Shown in pieces: positions 49,701-57,200 of a stretch of 64,000 nucleotides of DNA. Origin of the DNA: Trochalopteron elliotii (Eukaryota; Chordata; Aves; Passeriformes; Leiothrichidae); contig JANPWX010000651.1 in NCBI GenBank assembly GCA_024734555.1, positions 146,742-210,741 of the forward strand, written 5' to 3'. The stretch's first letter is position 1. Every line of letters starts with the position of its first letter. The notes under the pieces were generated by a model. The model searched no databases and was not told the DNA's origin. It saw nothing but the letters and a program-made list of their open reading frames with translations. The position numbers and the translations under genes were made by a program.

Positions 49701-52259
49701 ACTGACTTTTTCACCCACCCTGTGCATCCACTTCTCCATTGGATCAAATGCTATAAAGGTACTCTGCATCATTTTGAATGAAGGATTTTTCTCATCTGCT
49801 CACACCTGTTTGACATTTAACTCCCTTAAGCTCCCCTAAAAATCACTTGTGACAAGTCTTTCCATGTGGCCCTTCAAAGGACTCATGGGGCATGTCTGAG
49901 AAATACAGTGAAAGCAGGACATCAAGTTGGGCAGTCTCCTGCTTCCCAACTCTTACATACGCCTCCTACCCTTACACTCATCCTGTTCCAAGTCTGCTCT
50001 TTACCCTTCCCTTGTCCCACAAGTACTGTACAATCAGCTTTAGCTACTGAAAGGAAAACCATAATTTTAAGACTGGTTTGGAACCACATACCCAACCCCA
50101 GAAACTTCTCAAGCTCTGTGGTACCACTTTGCTCTTTGCAGCACCAGGCTGGGAAGAGGCAATTCTCTGGACAGCCTGTTCTGTAGAGGGAAGACACAAG
50201 ATAACATACTGCTCTGCTAAGAACCTGAAATATCCTTGGTGCAAACAGGCTGCTCGTAGTCACAGAGTCTCAAGCCAGGACACTGCATCCAGGAGAATGC
50301 TGCTGCCCTGTGTTTGTATCACTGTCCCTGATTTTGCAGCCAGTGTGGCCCACCAGATAGTGAGAATTCAGGGTCACAGCCACTTTAGGTCACATTTTTA
50401 TCCTGCAACATCCCATCATGCTTTTGTCACTGAACTTAAAGGATGATCACCTCTTACAGCTCTGAAGAAAAAGAGCCAGCTCAGGAAAAATATGCCCAGA
50501 ATTCTGCACGACTAAAGCAGTCTATAGGAAACTGGGATTTTCACAGAACCACAGAATTATAAAGGTTGGAAGGGACCTCTGGAGATCATCTAGTCCAACC
50601 ACTCTGCCAAAGCAGGGTCACTTAAAACCTGTTACACAGGAACACATCTAGGAGGTTTTGAACATCTCTTTGTTGACAATTGGTTTTGCTAATGTTCCTT
50701 TTTGCTCCTCAGTGCCCTTGCAGGAAGCTGTTGTGAGGTGCACTTCACCATAAGCAACAGGGACCCAGCACACCCCTTAAATTGCCTTCCCAACACACAG
50801 GAGCACATACATGAACTCCTCTCCTTCCCTGCAGTGAAGACCAGATGAAAGAGATAAGGAACGACTTGAACAGCAGCATCAGTGCTCTTGCCTGGTATTG
50901 CCACAAGACAGGCCTCAGGGCCCGGTCACACCAGATGCTCTTTCCACTGCCACATACAGTTCCTCTCCCTTGGCAAGGAATCCAGCCCATGTGGGACACA
51001 ACACACTGAGCCCAAAGGCTTTTAACCCAGATTTCAACATCCATCTGTGTAAGCACGATAACTTCAGGAACAAAGAGCAACACAAGAACACACTGCAGAC
51101 TGCTCAAAAGTGCAAAGCCACTTACCGCTGGCAGCTGGACACAGTTGGAACTGACATCATATTCAATATATGCCACTTCTGTCCCTTCCTCTGACTTCCC
51201 ATCTCTCATGTAGCAGACATCCCTAGTCCAGTTGGTCAGGCGATCCACCTCCTCCATGGTGTAGACACAGAGTGCAGACTCCTCGCTCAGTTTCCCAGAA
51301 GAAGCCTGCCAGGCAGAGAAAGCTGCGAACAGCACTTCCCCCTCGGTGTCCAGCTGCCCCTGGGCCAGCTCCTTTCCTGGCCAGGTGACATAGGCTGCTT
51401 GCAGGAGGCTGTATGTATTGGCTTTGCTCTGGCAGAGCAGAGGTAACTCCACATATGAGTAATAGTGGGAGTCATCCAGGCAGATGCGTGAGATGTAGGT
51501 CTTGTACTCACGCGATTGGGATTTGAGGTCCCGCCGGTAGAAGAGGAAATAGACACTGGAGCGGTAAGTGAAGGACTTAATGAAATGGTGGTTGTACTCT
51601 GACAGCCGGCCCACAGCCAGTTTTGCTGTTTCTTCATAGGAGAAAATGGAGTGAGAGTCTGTTGCTTGAAGATCCCCTCCGTGGGCCCTGAGATTCCGGG
51701 TCGTGATGGGAGGAATCCCTCCTCCCACTCCTCGGCTGGTGTACCCTCGTCCCACAAACAGCAAGGGCACCTCATCCTTGGAGTAGGCAATGAGTCCCAC
51801 AGTGGTGATATTGGGATCATTGGCAGCAACGTACTGGGTGTCCCCAGGGCTCTCTGGCCGGAAGAGGACACGGTCGATGGAGGCCAGACTCCTCTTCTCA
51901 CAGATTCCCTGGTGGACGCTGCCACAGACAATGAGCTCCTTCTGCACAGTGTTCACCAGCAGCAGCTTGTTGTGATTGTCAGTGTGGTGTGCCTGAGGGC
52001 ACTCCAGCTTTGAGACCGGGGGGAGGCAATCCTTACTGTCCAGAACTGGTCCAGTCTGAACCATGTTCTCCAACAGCAGGTCAGATGTCAGCTGAAAGAG
52101 AAAGTTGGTGGCCCCCAAGTAAATGGTCCCAGATTCCAAGTCCATGGACAGGTGGAGGAATTTTGTAGCATTGTGTGAGAATGTGACATACTGCAGTCCC
52201 CGTGGAACCGATGCTCCCAAGAAACAGAGAACAGGAAGGAAGAACGTTCCCAGAGGCAT
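16642..52259 (-). CDS. PLXNB1: Plexin-B1, complete spliced coding region (36 exons, 2205 aa)
   Basis: Single-pass receptor for semaphorin 4D at the plasma membrane. Its cytoplasmic GAP acts on Ras/Rap-type GTPases, and its tail recruits RhoGEFs. Order: signal peptide 1-19, sema about 20-475, PSI1 about 490-540, PSI2 about 650-675, Ser/Thr/Pro stalk 686-974, PSI3 about 1094-1140, three IPT domains about 1140-1445, RRRR at 1364-1367, transmembrane helix about 1560-1580, then the split GAP with a Rho-binding domain about 1810-1930. The GAP arginines are R1746, R1747 and R2054, equivalent to human R1677, R1678 and R1984. It ends in VTDL, a PDZ ligand for PDZ-RhoGEF/LARG. Human PLXNB1 has 2135 residues; much of the excess here is in the stalk. 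All introns are GT-AG and all phases fit. The mucin-like stalk and sequence identity favour B1 over B2 or B3. Introns not listed separately show nothing I recognise. Confidence 0.96.
17290..17364 (-). CDS. PLXNB1: PLXNB1 coding exon 35: GAP domain
   Basis: Residues 2147-2171, phase 0/0. [20 protein letters not shown] then KYYDQ. Confidence 0.95.
17715..17790 (-). CDS. PLXNB1: PLXNB1 coding exon 34: GAP domain
   Basis: Residues 2121-2146. [20 protein letters not shown] then AELSR. Donor CGG|GTAAAT. Confidence 0.94.
17874..17938 (-). CDS. PLXNB1: PLXNB1 coding exon 33: GAP domain
   Basis: Residues 2100-2121, a 65-nt exon with [20 protein letters not shown]. Confidence 0.95.
17939..18632 (-). 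other. PLXNB1 intron 32 with CR1 insertion
   Basis: GT-AG intron of 694 nt; about 260 nt of it is CR1. Confidence 0.85.
18240..18500 (-). mobile_element. CR1 LINE fragment (3' region)
   Basis: Reads as the complement of the CR1 3' region. TTTCTAATGGCCAACCTGAA, GGAGTTTAGCTCTGTCTCCC and GTAGCTGCAAGC are characteristic avian CR1 phrases. CR1 sense is on the minus strand. Truncated, without coding capacity. Confidence 0.8.
18633..18780 (-). CDS. PLXNB1: PLXNB1 coding exon 32: GAP domain with third arginine
   Basis: Residues 2050-2099. [21 protein letters not shown]2054 corresponds to human R1984. It continues with [20 protein letters not shown]. Confidence 0.96.
19023..19183 (-). CDS. PLXNB1: PLXNB1 coding exon 31: GAP domain
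   Basis: Residues 1997-2050. [20 protein letters not shown] and [13 protein letters not shown]. Confidence 0.95.
19535..19701 (-). CDS. PLXNB1: PLXNB1 coding exon 30: GAP domain, second half
   Basis: Residues 1941-1996. [20 protein letters not shown] and [18 protein letters not shown]. Confidence 0.95.
20405..20489 (-). CDS. PLXNB1: PLXNB1 coding exon 29: end of Rho-binding domain
   Basis: Residues 1913-1941. [17 protein letters not shown] and [10 protein letters not shown]. Donor AAA|GTGAGT. Confidence 0.95.
21150..21253 (-). CDS. PLXNB1: PLXNB1 coding exon 28: Rho-binding domain
   Basis: Residues 1878-1912. [19 protein letters not shown] and [11 protein letters not shown]. Acceptor GCTGTAG. 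Confidence 0.95.
22100..22277 (-). CDS. PLXNB1: PLXNB1 coding exon 27: Rho-binding domain
   Basis: Residues 1819-1878. The ubiquitin-like Rac/Rnd-binding domain contains [20 protein letters not shown] and RPDPDTLDL. The Gly/Ala-rich loop before it is poorly conserved. Confidence 0.95.
22748..22894 (-). CDS. PLXNB1: PLXNB1 coding exon 26: GAP domain into Rho-binding domain
   Basis: Residues 1770-1818, phase 0/0. [20 protein letters not shown] and [19 protein letters not shown] are conserved. Confidence 0.95.
23447..23513 (-). CDS. PLXNB1: PLXNB1 coding exon 25: GAP domain
   Basis: Residues 1747-1769, a short 67-nt exon with [20 protein letters not shown]. Donor AGG|GTGAGC. Confidence 0.95.
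24012..24190 (-). CDS. PLXNB1: PLXNB1 coding exon 24: GAP domain with catalytic arginine pair
   Basis: Residues 1688-1747. [20 protein letters not shown] and [13 protein letters not shown]1746 and the split-codon R1747 correspond to human R1677/R1678, needed for GAP activity. Confidence 0.96.
24374..24591 (-). CDS. PLXNB1: PLXNB1 coding exon 23: GAP domain, N-terminal part
   Basis: Residues 1615-1687. [32 protein letters not shown] and [14 protein letters not shown] are near-invariant in B-type plexins. Confidence 0.96.
25344..25444 (-). CDS. PLXNB1: PLXNB1 coding exon 22: cytoplasmic juxtamembrane helix
   Basis: Residues 1581-1615. [20 protein letters not shown] is the conserved coiled juxtamembrane helix of plexins. 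Confidence 0.95.
25821..25969 (-). CDS. PLXNB1: PLXNB1 coding exon 21: transmembrane segment
   Basis: Residues 1532-1581. The helix at about 1560-1580 ([20 protein letters not shown]) follows [16 protein letters not shown]. Confidence 0.95.
26295..26471 (-). CDS. PLXNB1: PLXNB1 coding exon 20: juxtamembrane ectodomain
   Basis: Residues 1473-1531, phase 0/0. [20 protein letters not shown] and [20 protein letters not shown] are strongly conserved. Confidence 0.95.
26472..27721 (-). other. PLXNB1 intron 19
   Basis: GT-AG intron of 1250 nt, AT-rich; nothing recognised. Confidence 0.8.
27722..27964 (-). CDS. PLXNB1: PLXNB1 coding exon 19: juxtamembrane ectodomain
   Basis: Residues 1392-1472, phase 0/0. 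[28 protein letters not shown] and [12 protein letters not shown] match human PLXNB1 closely. Confidence 0.95.
27965..29063 (-). other. PLXNB1 intron 18
   Basis: GT-AG intron of 1099 nt; nothing recognised. Confidence 0.8.
29064..29232 (-). CDS. PLXNB1: PLXNB1 coding exon 18: IPT domain 3 with basic cleavage site
   Basis: Residues 1335-1391. [20 protein letters not shown] is typical of plexin IPT3. RRRR at 1364-1367 aligns with the basic site at which human PLXNB1 is cut by proprotein convertases. The exon is locally CpG-rich because of the arginine codons. Confidence 0.95.
29418..29594 (-). CDS. PLXNB1: PLXNB1 coding exon 17: IPT domain 2 to 3
   Basis: Residues 1276-1335. [20 protein letters not shown] followed by PKSFLS starts IPT domain 3. 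Acceptor CTCCAAG, donor CAG|GTAGA. Confidence 0.93.
30208..30344 (-). CDS. PLXNB1: PLXNB1 coding exon 16: IPT domain 2
   Basis: Residues 1231-1276. [20 protein letters not shown] is the second IPT signature. Confidence 0.94.
30345..31711 (-). other. PLXNB1 intron 15
   Basis: GT-AG intron of 1367 nt; A-rich, with a poly(A) run near 31551-31564. Confidence 0.8.
31712..31817 (-). CDS. PLXNB1: PLXNB1 coding exon 15: end of IPT domain 1
   Basis: Residues 1195-1230. IVCVTGGS and [19 protein letters not shown] end the first IPT fold. Acceptor TCCTGCAG, donor CAG|GTAAC. Confidence 0.94.
31818..33680 (-). other. PLXNB1 intron 14
   Basis: GT-AG intron of 1863 nt. The stretch at about 31970-32340 has the look of an old interspersed repeat but I could not name it. 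Confidence 0.7.
33681..33832 (-). CDS. PLXNB1: PLXNB1 coding exon 14: IPT domain 1
   Basis: Residues 1145-1195. [20 protein letters not shown] is the IPT/TIG signature. [18 protein letters not shown] is almost identical to human. Confidence 0.95.
33833..34858 (-). other. PLXNB1 intron 13
   Basis: GT-AG intron of 1026 nt; nothing recognised. Confidence 0.8.
34859..35025 (-). CDS. PLXNB1: PLXNB1 coding exon 13: PSI domain 3
   Basis: Residues 1089-1144. [15 protein letters not shown] and YNCVWCGG form the third [12 protein letters not shown] leads into the first IPT domain. Donor TCT|GTGAGT. Confidence 0.95.
35262..35355 (-). CDS. PLXNB1: PLXNB1 coding exon 12
   Basis: Residues 1058-1089. [10 protein letters not shown] and [14 protein letters not shown] match human LSYEALQPEL and GRLRVDSAEGLH. 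The basic RRRH here is a second arginine cluster. Donor ATG|GTAGG. Confidence 0.92.
36335..36457 (-). CDS. PLXNB1: PLXNB1 coding exon 11
   Basis: Residues 1017-1057, phase 0/0. [19 protein letters not shown] and CYITCQMNQ are recognisable. Donor CAG|GTGAGT. Confidence 0.94.
36458..37527 (-). other. PLXNB1 intron 10
   Basis: GT-AG intron of 1070 nt; nothing recognised. Confidence 0.8.
37528..37653 (-). CDS. PLXNB1: PLXNB1 coding exon 10
   Basis: Residues 975-1016, phase 0/0. [16 protein letters not shown] and [12 protein letters not shown] correspond to the human segment just after the stalk. Confidence 0.94.
37775..38641 (-). CDS. PLXNB1: PLXNB1 coding exon 9: mucin-like Ser/Thr/Pro stalk (289 aa)
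   Basis: Residues 686-974, 867 nt, phase 0 at both ends. The protein is very rich in Pro, Thr, Ser and Ala, as in a heavily O-glycosylated stalk. This insert distinguishes plexin-B1 within the family. Its last third is acidic and contains [12 protein letters not shown] and [12 protein letters not shown], both also found at the end of the human insert. Acceptor TTTCTAG, donor GAG|GTAAGT. Base composition is locally GC-rich around 38390-38540. Confidence 0.95.
39209..39317 (-). CDS. PLXNB1: PLXNB1 coding exon 8: PSI domain 2
   Basis: Residues 649-685. [14 protein letters not shown] and HLCTHKAAC form the second PSI cysteine set. The donor AGG|GTGCGT is a weaker consensus and sits before the large stalk exon. 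Confidence 0.93.
39416..39524 (-). CDS. PLXNB1: PLXNB1 coding exon 7: linker before PSI2
   Basis: Residues 613-649, ending the short beta-rich linker. [10 protein letters not shown] is conserved with human LSFYDCVAV. Acceptor TTTTCAG, donor CC|GTGAGC. Confidence 0.93.
39525..42357 (-). other. PLXNB1 intron 6
   Basis: GT-AG intron of 2833 nt, containing a decayed CR1-like stretch. Confidence 0.75.
40890..41065 (+). mobile_element. Decayed CR1-like fragment
   Basis: AATGAGATCTCATTTAGAA and the following text resemble the CR1 phrase around GTGAGACCTCATCTGGAATA, and GAGAGGAAGTCTGAGGAAC resembles its later AGGAAAGGCTGAGGGAAC. CR1 sense is on the plus strand. Strongly diverged. Confidence 0.45.
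42358..42514 (-). CDS. PLXNB1: PLXNB1 coding exon 6: extracellular linker
   Basis: Residues 561-613. [22 protein letters not shown] and [14 protein letters not shown] correspond closely to the human segment after PSI1. Acceptor CTGACAG, donor ACAG|GTTAGT. Confidence 0.93.
43212..43344 (-). CDS. PLXNB1: PLXNB1 coding exon 5: PSI domain 1, second half
   Basis: Residues 516-560. CSRRSEC and EQWLWSFN close PSI1, and [11 protein letters not shown] begins the linker. The donor is AAT|GTGAGT. Confidence 0.94.
44004..44104 (-). CDS. PLXNB1: PLXNB1 coding exon 4: PSI domain 1, first half
   Basis: Residues 483-516. The cysteine pattern of a PSI fold is visible: [11 protein letters not shown] and [12 protein letters not shown]. 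The last codon is split AG|G. Confidence 0.95.
44105..45894 (-). other. PLXNB1 intron 3
   Basis: GT-AG intron of 1790 nt; nothing recognised. Confidence 0.75.
45895..46023 (-). CDS. PLXNB1: PLXNB1 coding exon 3: end of sema domain
   Basis: Residues 440-482, phase 0/0. It starts [12 protein letters not shown] and ends [10 protein letters not shown], the last sema blade. Acceptor CTTGCAG, donor ATG|GTAAG. Confidence 0.95.
46434..46616 (-). CDS. PLXNB1: PLXNB1 coding exon 2: sema domain
   Basis: Residues 379-439, phase 0/0. It contains [11 protein letters not shown] and [18 protein letters not shown], nearly identical to human PLXNB1. Donor AAG|GTATG. Confidence 0.95.
47976..48053. repeat. Pyrimidine tract with TG/TTG microsatellite
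   Basis: A C/T-only run passes into T-rich, then GTGTGTGTTTGTGTTGTTGTT. Low-complexity intronic sequence. Confidence 0.7.
50538..50675 (-). mobile_element. CR1 LINE 3' end
   Basis: CACAGAACCACAGAATTATA, AGGTTGGAAGGGACCTCTGG and AGATCATCTAGTCCAACC are the diagnostic avian CR1 terminal sequence in complement. The degenerate terminal octamer repeat is at the left end, so the element is sense on the minus strand. 5'-truncated. Confidence 0.93.
51126..52259 (-). CDS. PLXNB1: PLXNB1 coding exon 1: signal peptide and most of sema domain
   Basis: Residues 1-378. The start is the ATG at 52259-52257 (context ACCATGC, A at -3), ten bases inside the exon after acceptor CTCTTGCAG. A hydrophobic signal peptide follows ([17 protein letters not shown]). 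Sema hallmarks include [21 protein letters not shown] and [15 protein letters not shown]. Donor is GCG|GTAAG. One large exon for this part matches the organisation I recall for plexin-B genes. Confidence 0.96.
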
Positions 52260-52269
52260 GGTAAACACT
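52260..52269 (-). other. PLXNB1: PLXNB1 5' UTR part of the first coding exon
   Basis: Ten bases between acceptor CTTGCAG and the ATG. They show that at least one upstream non-coding exon exists. Confidence 0.8.
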
Positions 52270-52279
52270 CTGCAAGAGA

Positions 52280-54139
52280 GGAAAGGCTGTTATAACTCCC
52301 TGGAGCCAGGAGTAAAGATTAACACTCAAAACCCTTCCATAGCACCCACAGCAAGAGGCTGTCAGGAGTATCAGAGATTTAACTCTGTCCTCTCCACACC
52401 AAGATGACAGGCACAGCATCCTCAAGAGAAGCTGCAATAGCAACATTGAAGCTGATCACTACTCTTGTAACACCAGAAAAATTCACATTTAACTCCACAG
52501 CTGAGCTGCACTGCAAGTTCTCCAGGACAGGACCAAATTTCCATAGGAGCCAGCACATTGCATACGGTGTTAATGAGCAACACCACAGTAAAACAAACTG
52601 CTGTCTAAGACAAACACAAACCTGCAGGACCATTGTTTAAACACACTGTAGCTGAGATCCAATTTGGAGCAAACTTATAAGCCCTTCACTCTTCATTTGA
52701 TCTAGATATTGTAATTAAACCCTCTCTTTGTTATCACTTATGGCTATCAACAGCCTCTTGTGGGTCTAAGGCTGTTCCACTCATGCTTCAAAAGAAACCT
52801 TCCCATGCCATCTCTGCCACCCAAGCATCACCCACCCAAGCAGAACCTGGGTGCCAGGATGAGGCCTCTGGAGTACCAGTCATGTCAGCTCCCAGACTCC
52901 CCCCTGGGGCCACCAGTCTGCCCCCAGTCCTGCCAAGCCAGACTCCGTGGGACCCCATCTCCTTGGGAAGTTACATAGCACATCCACATGAGGGGGAGAC
53001 CACCTTTACCTGTTCACTTGTTACTGCACTCCCTGGGGTAGAAGTCTCTTACTGGTACTCAATTCTCCACAGCACTTCTCCCAGTACTGTGAAAGGTGAT
53101 TTAAACATGCCTGTTTTTGCAGACAATGTTCCATTCCTTCCCTGTCCCATGTCTCAAAGTGAAAGCAAGTCCAAGTAGGGTGGATGTTGGACAGACCCAG
53201 GGAACCACCAGACCTGTTCAGCTCCTCTACAGAGGATATTTAGACCAACTCCTTTTGAAATCCACTGTGTGATCCACTCAAGACATGCCATGGATGTGAA
53301 CAACTGCCCTGGACAACATGGGGAACCCCACAGCATGGTGGAAATGTGGTAATAAGTACCTGCAACACTTAGATTAATGCTTTCCCCATGGAGAAAGGGA
53401 AACAGCTGCAAGTACTCAATAATATACTATGAGTACCACCTCATTTAAATTGAGAAGTAGGTGGTGATGCAGCTGTGAATCTATTTCCTTCCTCCCCTCC
53501 CTCCCTCTTGCAGACAGGGTATCAAAGCTGCACAGAGCTACACAGCTGCCAAGATGGATCAGAGGCTCCACAGAGCTGAGTACAGTATCTCCTCCAGAAC
53601 TGGCCTATAATCTGCTGTGCTCATTTTGGCAACTCAGCTCCTCAGGGGTGATACTAATTTTGTAGTTAAAGTTAAGAAAACTATCATCACTTCCCTCCTA
53701 AGGCATCAGCCCTCTTGGGTCTTCCTGGTAAGCTTGAAGTGCTTTTAGCTCAGAAGTGCTTAAAGCACAGAGGCAGAAAAAGATCTCCAGCATTTACTGC
53801 AGGACTTAACCAATTTAGGTCACAAACTTCTCAACCCACAAACTGTGTCTTACACTCATTCTATATAATGTCCAGCACCCAATGTGCAGAAAACACAGTA
53901 GCAATGCCGAAAACAATAGCTGTAAGACTCTAGATCCATCTTCTACTCCCCTGCTATTGCAAAAAGCCCCCCCCCCAGAAGTTTGCTTTCTGCCTCCTTT
54001 GTCAGCAAAACTGGCATCTTTGCTCTACCTAAAGACCAGTTGAGAGGATTAGTTTACTTGTTAAATCCAGCGGATGGAAGGTATTATAAAAACAACACTT
54101 TATTAAATATAGGCTTTGTGAAGCTCTGGAAAAGCTCCA
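52280..54139. other. PLXNB1: Non-coding stretch upstream of PLXNB1 coding exon 1
   Basis: Presumed 5' UTR intron. Nothing recognised apart from a C8 run near 53970. Confidence 0.6.
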
Positions 54140-54275
54140 CTTCACACGGTTCTTGTAGGTAAGTAGGCAGCACTGTCAGGATATGCCCGGGTGCAGGAAT
54201 GCCGGCTCTGGGCTGGCAGCTTTCCCCCAGAGCACACAGCCGCTGATTCACACCGCACCAGCGCCGTGTTTAGGC
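54140..54275. promoter_or_regulatory. Small CpG cluster
   Basis: About seven CpG dinucleotides in 136 bp in an otherwise CpG-poor region. Possible regulatory element or alternative first exon of PLXNB1. No convincing donor site was found beside it. Confidence 0.25.
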
Positions 54276-57200
54276 TATGTGCACACTGGGGCTTTTGTTT
54301 GCCCTGATAATGGACACTTAGTGTTTTCTGCTTCAGAGCTATGAACACACTCTGCTTCACCCAGAGTGGCAAACAGTCCTGAACTACACTAGGAGTCTCT
54401 TTTCCAGGGTGGTAAGCGAGGGCATTGTAGCACCTGAGAGAAACCCTCATTGTGTGGGAGATGTTACATGGGAAAAGCCATCAAGTAGATACAAACAGGC
54501 TGAAGGAAGGAGATCTAATTTGACTCTATCCCCTCAGGTTTACATCAGCAGAAAAGATCTTGTTCCAACTCCAACATGTCAGTTATTTTTAATCCTTTTT
54601 CACCATTTCTATTGGAGAGAACTTGATTTAAGGAACCCCTTAACAACACAACTGTCTCTACACCTCTGCACTGCCATCATGCAGATGTTACAATGGCTTG
54701 TTGTGTGACTGTCCGGAGTCTCCTCAGTTTCAAAGCTGAAAATGCCTGCAAACAAAGCTATAGGCTGATGGCCATCCAACAGCAGGAGCTTGGCTATGTT
54801 GTGAACAGCAATAATGACATGGAGAAGAGGATCTTTGATCTGGAAGCAGCTGAGAATCACAAGACATCATTATACTACACCACTCTGAGGAATCTGTAAT
54901 CTTCTTTTGAGCTAATGCAACCTTCCTCTGCCAGCACTTACACAGTAAAATCGGCATGTGTCTCCAGGATTTATGGATTCTGAAACAGTGGCTTTCTGGC
55001 TAGAGCTTATGCCTACAAGCTGCACGACTCTGCTCTGTGTCCCACAGAGCCCCACTGGCAACCATCAGGGCAGAACTACACCAGTACTTCAACTCAAAGC
55101 CCAGCACCTGACACTACTCCAGCAATATGGTTCGTGTTACAAGCTCATTGATCTGTATTTGAACCTACCCCAAACGTTTCACTGAAAGCATTTTACCTGT
55201 TGGAGCACCTCTACTGGAAAGAAGTTGGAAAATGAACTAATCCTTCATTCCAGCACACCATAATCAGATCTTACTGTGATCAAGGCTCTAACATATAGTT
55301 AATCTTTCAGTCACCAATACCCCCCTGAAGTCACTTTGTTAAGAGCTAATCCTTAAACGTGATCCAGGTAAGAAACCACTGTCTGGTCCTCATGACTCTG
55401 TGAGAACAGAGAAAACAAAACAAAACGGTAGTACAGCATGTTCTGCAAGCTGGTTCTAATCACCCTGCACAATGGATAAACACTGAATATAGTGCTCTTT
55501 GTTGCTCTTTGCTAAAGACCCATTAGCAAATGAACTTGTGAATTTATTGCTAGGTGAGCAAACATACATTAGAAATGAGCATGAATGTGTAGCTATCAGT
55601 AGCCAGAAGCATTTGCACCCTACATGAGAATAGAAAGGAAGAAAAAGCCAGCAGTGTCTTTTGATTCCATTTTCTACGTTGTTTCTCAAGCACAGGCATC
55701 ACTGCCTTTTTTATGCTTGCCTTTCAGTTAAGCCCATCACAACCTCTCTGGGAGGACAGGAAGGAGGAGGATAACCTACATTTAAATCTGATGGTTTCAT
55801 GACAGGCTACACTACGGAGCTCTTTATGGATTTACTGAACCGTTCTGCTTCCTGTGCTCACTGCTAGTGTAGAACACAGCTGTTGCAGACAGATTGCACT
55901 AAAAGTGTGTAGCCTTTAATTAATTCTGAATGCAATTGCCAAGGTTTAAAGATTCCTTTTAAATATTCCATTTTTTTGATGAATTCCCGTTAAATAGGAA
56001 AATGCTCCAGACAATACTCTGAACATTGCCTCTAACTCACTGTAAAATATTAATATCCAAATAATACTGCTGAATTTCATTTATTTAATCTGGATCACAA
56101 CAGAAGGGCTGGAGGATTAGTCAATTCTGCCACAGAATATTTATACCACAGCCACGTAACAACAACCAGTAACATTAAAGCAATGGCACTATTGTGTTAC
56201 TTAAAATTTGAAGTAAAACCATGTTTTCTGTAGCACTATTTTTACCTCTCTAACCTCACGTATCCCTCTGAGAAACTTAACTTATTTATTAAAGAAACAA
56301 ACCCAGAACTCATTTGGGCACATTTTAACAGTGTATCAACACACAAAGATTATCCCAATCCCCACAGATTATTTCCCTAATACCACATTCTATCCTGCAA
56401 ACATAGAGGGGTCAGCTAATGTTCCAGCTTCTAGGCTAGATTTCATACCCACCATCAAACCCAGCAGAATTAGCCTTGGAAAAAAATTAGGTCTCTGAAA
56501 TCTGCACCTGCAACTTCCACTGTATCATTTGCAGAGCAAACTCACAGTGTGAGCACTAAAAGATATAAAAACTTAAAAGCACCATTCTTCCAGCTGCATG
56601 ATGACCCTTTTGCTCCAGCACATTCACATGGCCCAATAGCAGGAAGATGAGCACTGCTATGTTTTCTACACAAAAGCCCTGAATCATAGCCCCCCTTTCT
56701 AAGTTTCATATGCTCAACAGAGACTTGCTGGTTTCTGCTATGAAAGATGGCATTCTCATTAAATAAATCAATCTTTTTTGAGTCTTATTTCCTTCTACCA
56801 GGCCAGTTCCCTGCTCTGTCATTTAAGAAGACTTGCAGCAAGCAGCTTTGCAGAGATGAACACAAACCTCTGTTTTCCAAGTAAAATTGACCCCAAGGAG
56901 AATCCCAAGTCCAAGAAATGCTGTCAGAGCAGGACTGGCACAACAAGGGAACTCTATTATACCAGATGTGAATAACACCAAAGCTGAGGTCAAAAAAACT
57001 TACAAAAAAACCCCCAATCCCTTAAAGACAAAATGAAATACAAAATGGCAAGGTGGCAGAAATTCTGCACTGTAGAATTAACAGCATTCTTAGATAAATA
57101 CTTGGGAAAATTATGTTTTCTAAACCCTTGATAGTTATTGCTGAACATTACGAGGTACTTTTCTGGACTGGGGTTGAAATTTTACTAAAAGAATGTTGCA

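Larger units (their letters stand above)
46617..51125 (-). other. PLXNB1 intron 1 of the coding region
   Basis: Largest intron, 4509 nt. Contains a CR1 fragment and a pyrimidine/TG microsatellite. The exon 1 reading frame continues open into its first 380 nt. Confidence 0.85.

Noticed and set aside
51287..51931. A 214-codon minus-strand frame inside PLXNB1 exon 1
   Set aside because: Frame-shifted shadow of the sema coding sequence.
16642..52259. Naming the plexin PLXNB3 on the basis of the adjacent SRPK gene
   Set aside because: The mucin-like stalk, SGDGDS/LDYQYD island and near-identity of many segments match PLXNB1.
52257..52268. A start nine bases upstream at GTG (52268)
   Set aside because: It is not an ATG and lies at the exon edge; ATG at 52259 has good context and begins the signal peptide.
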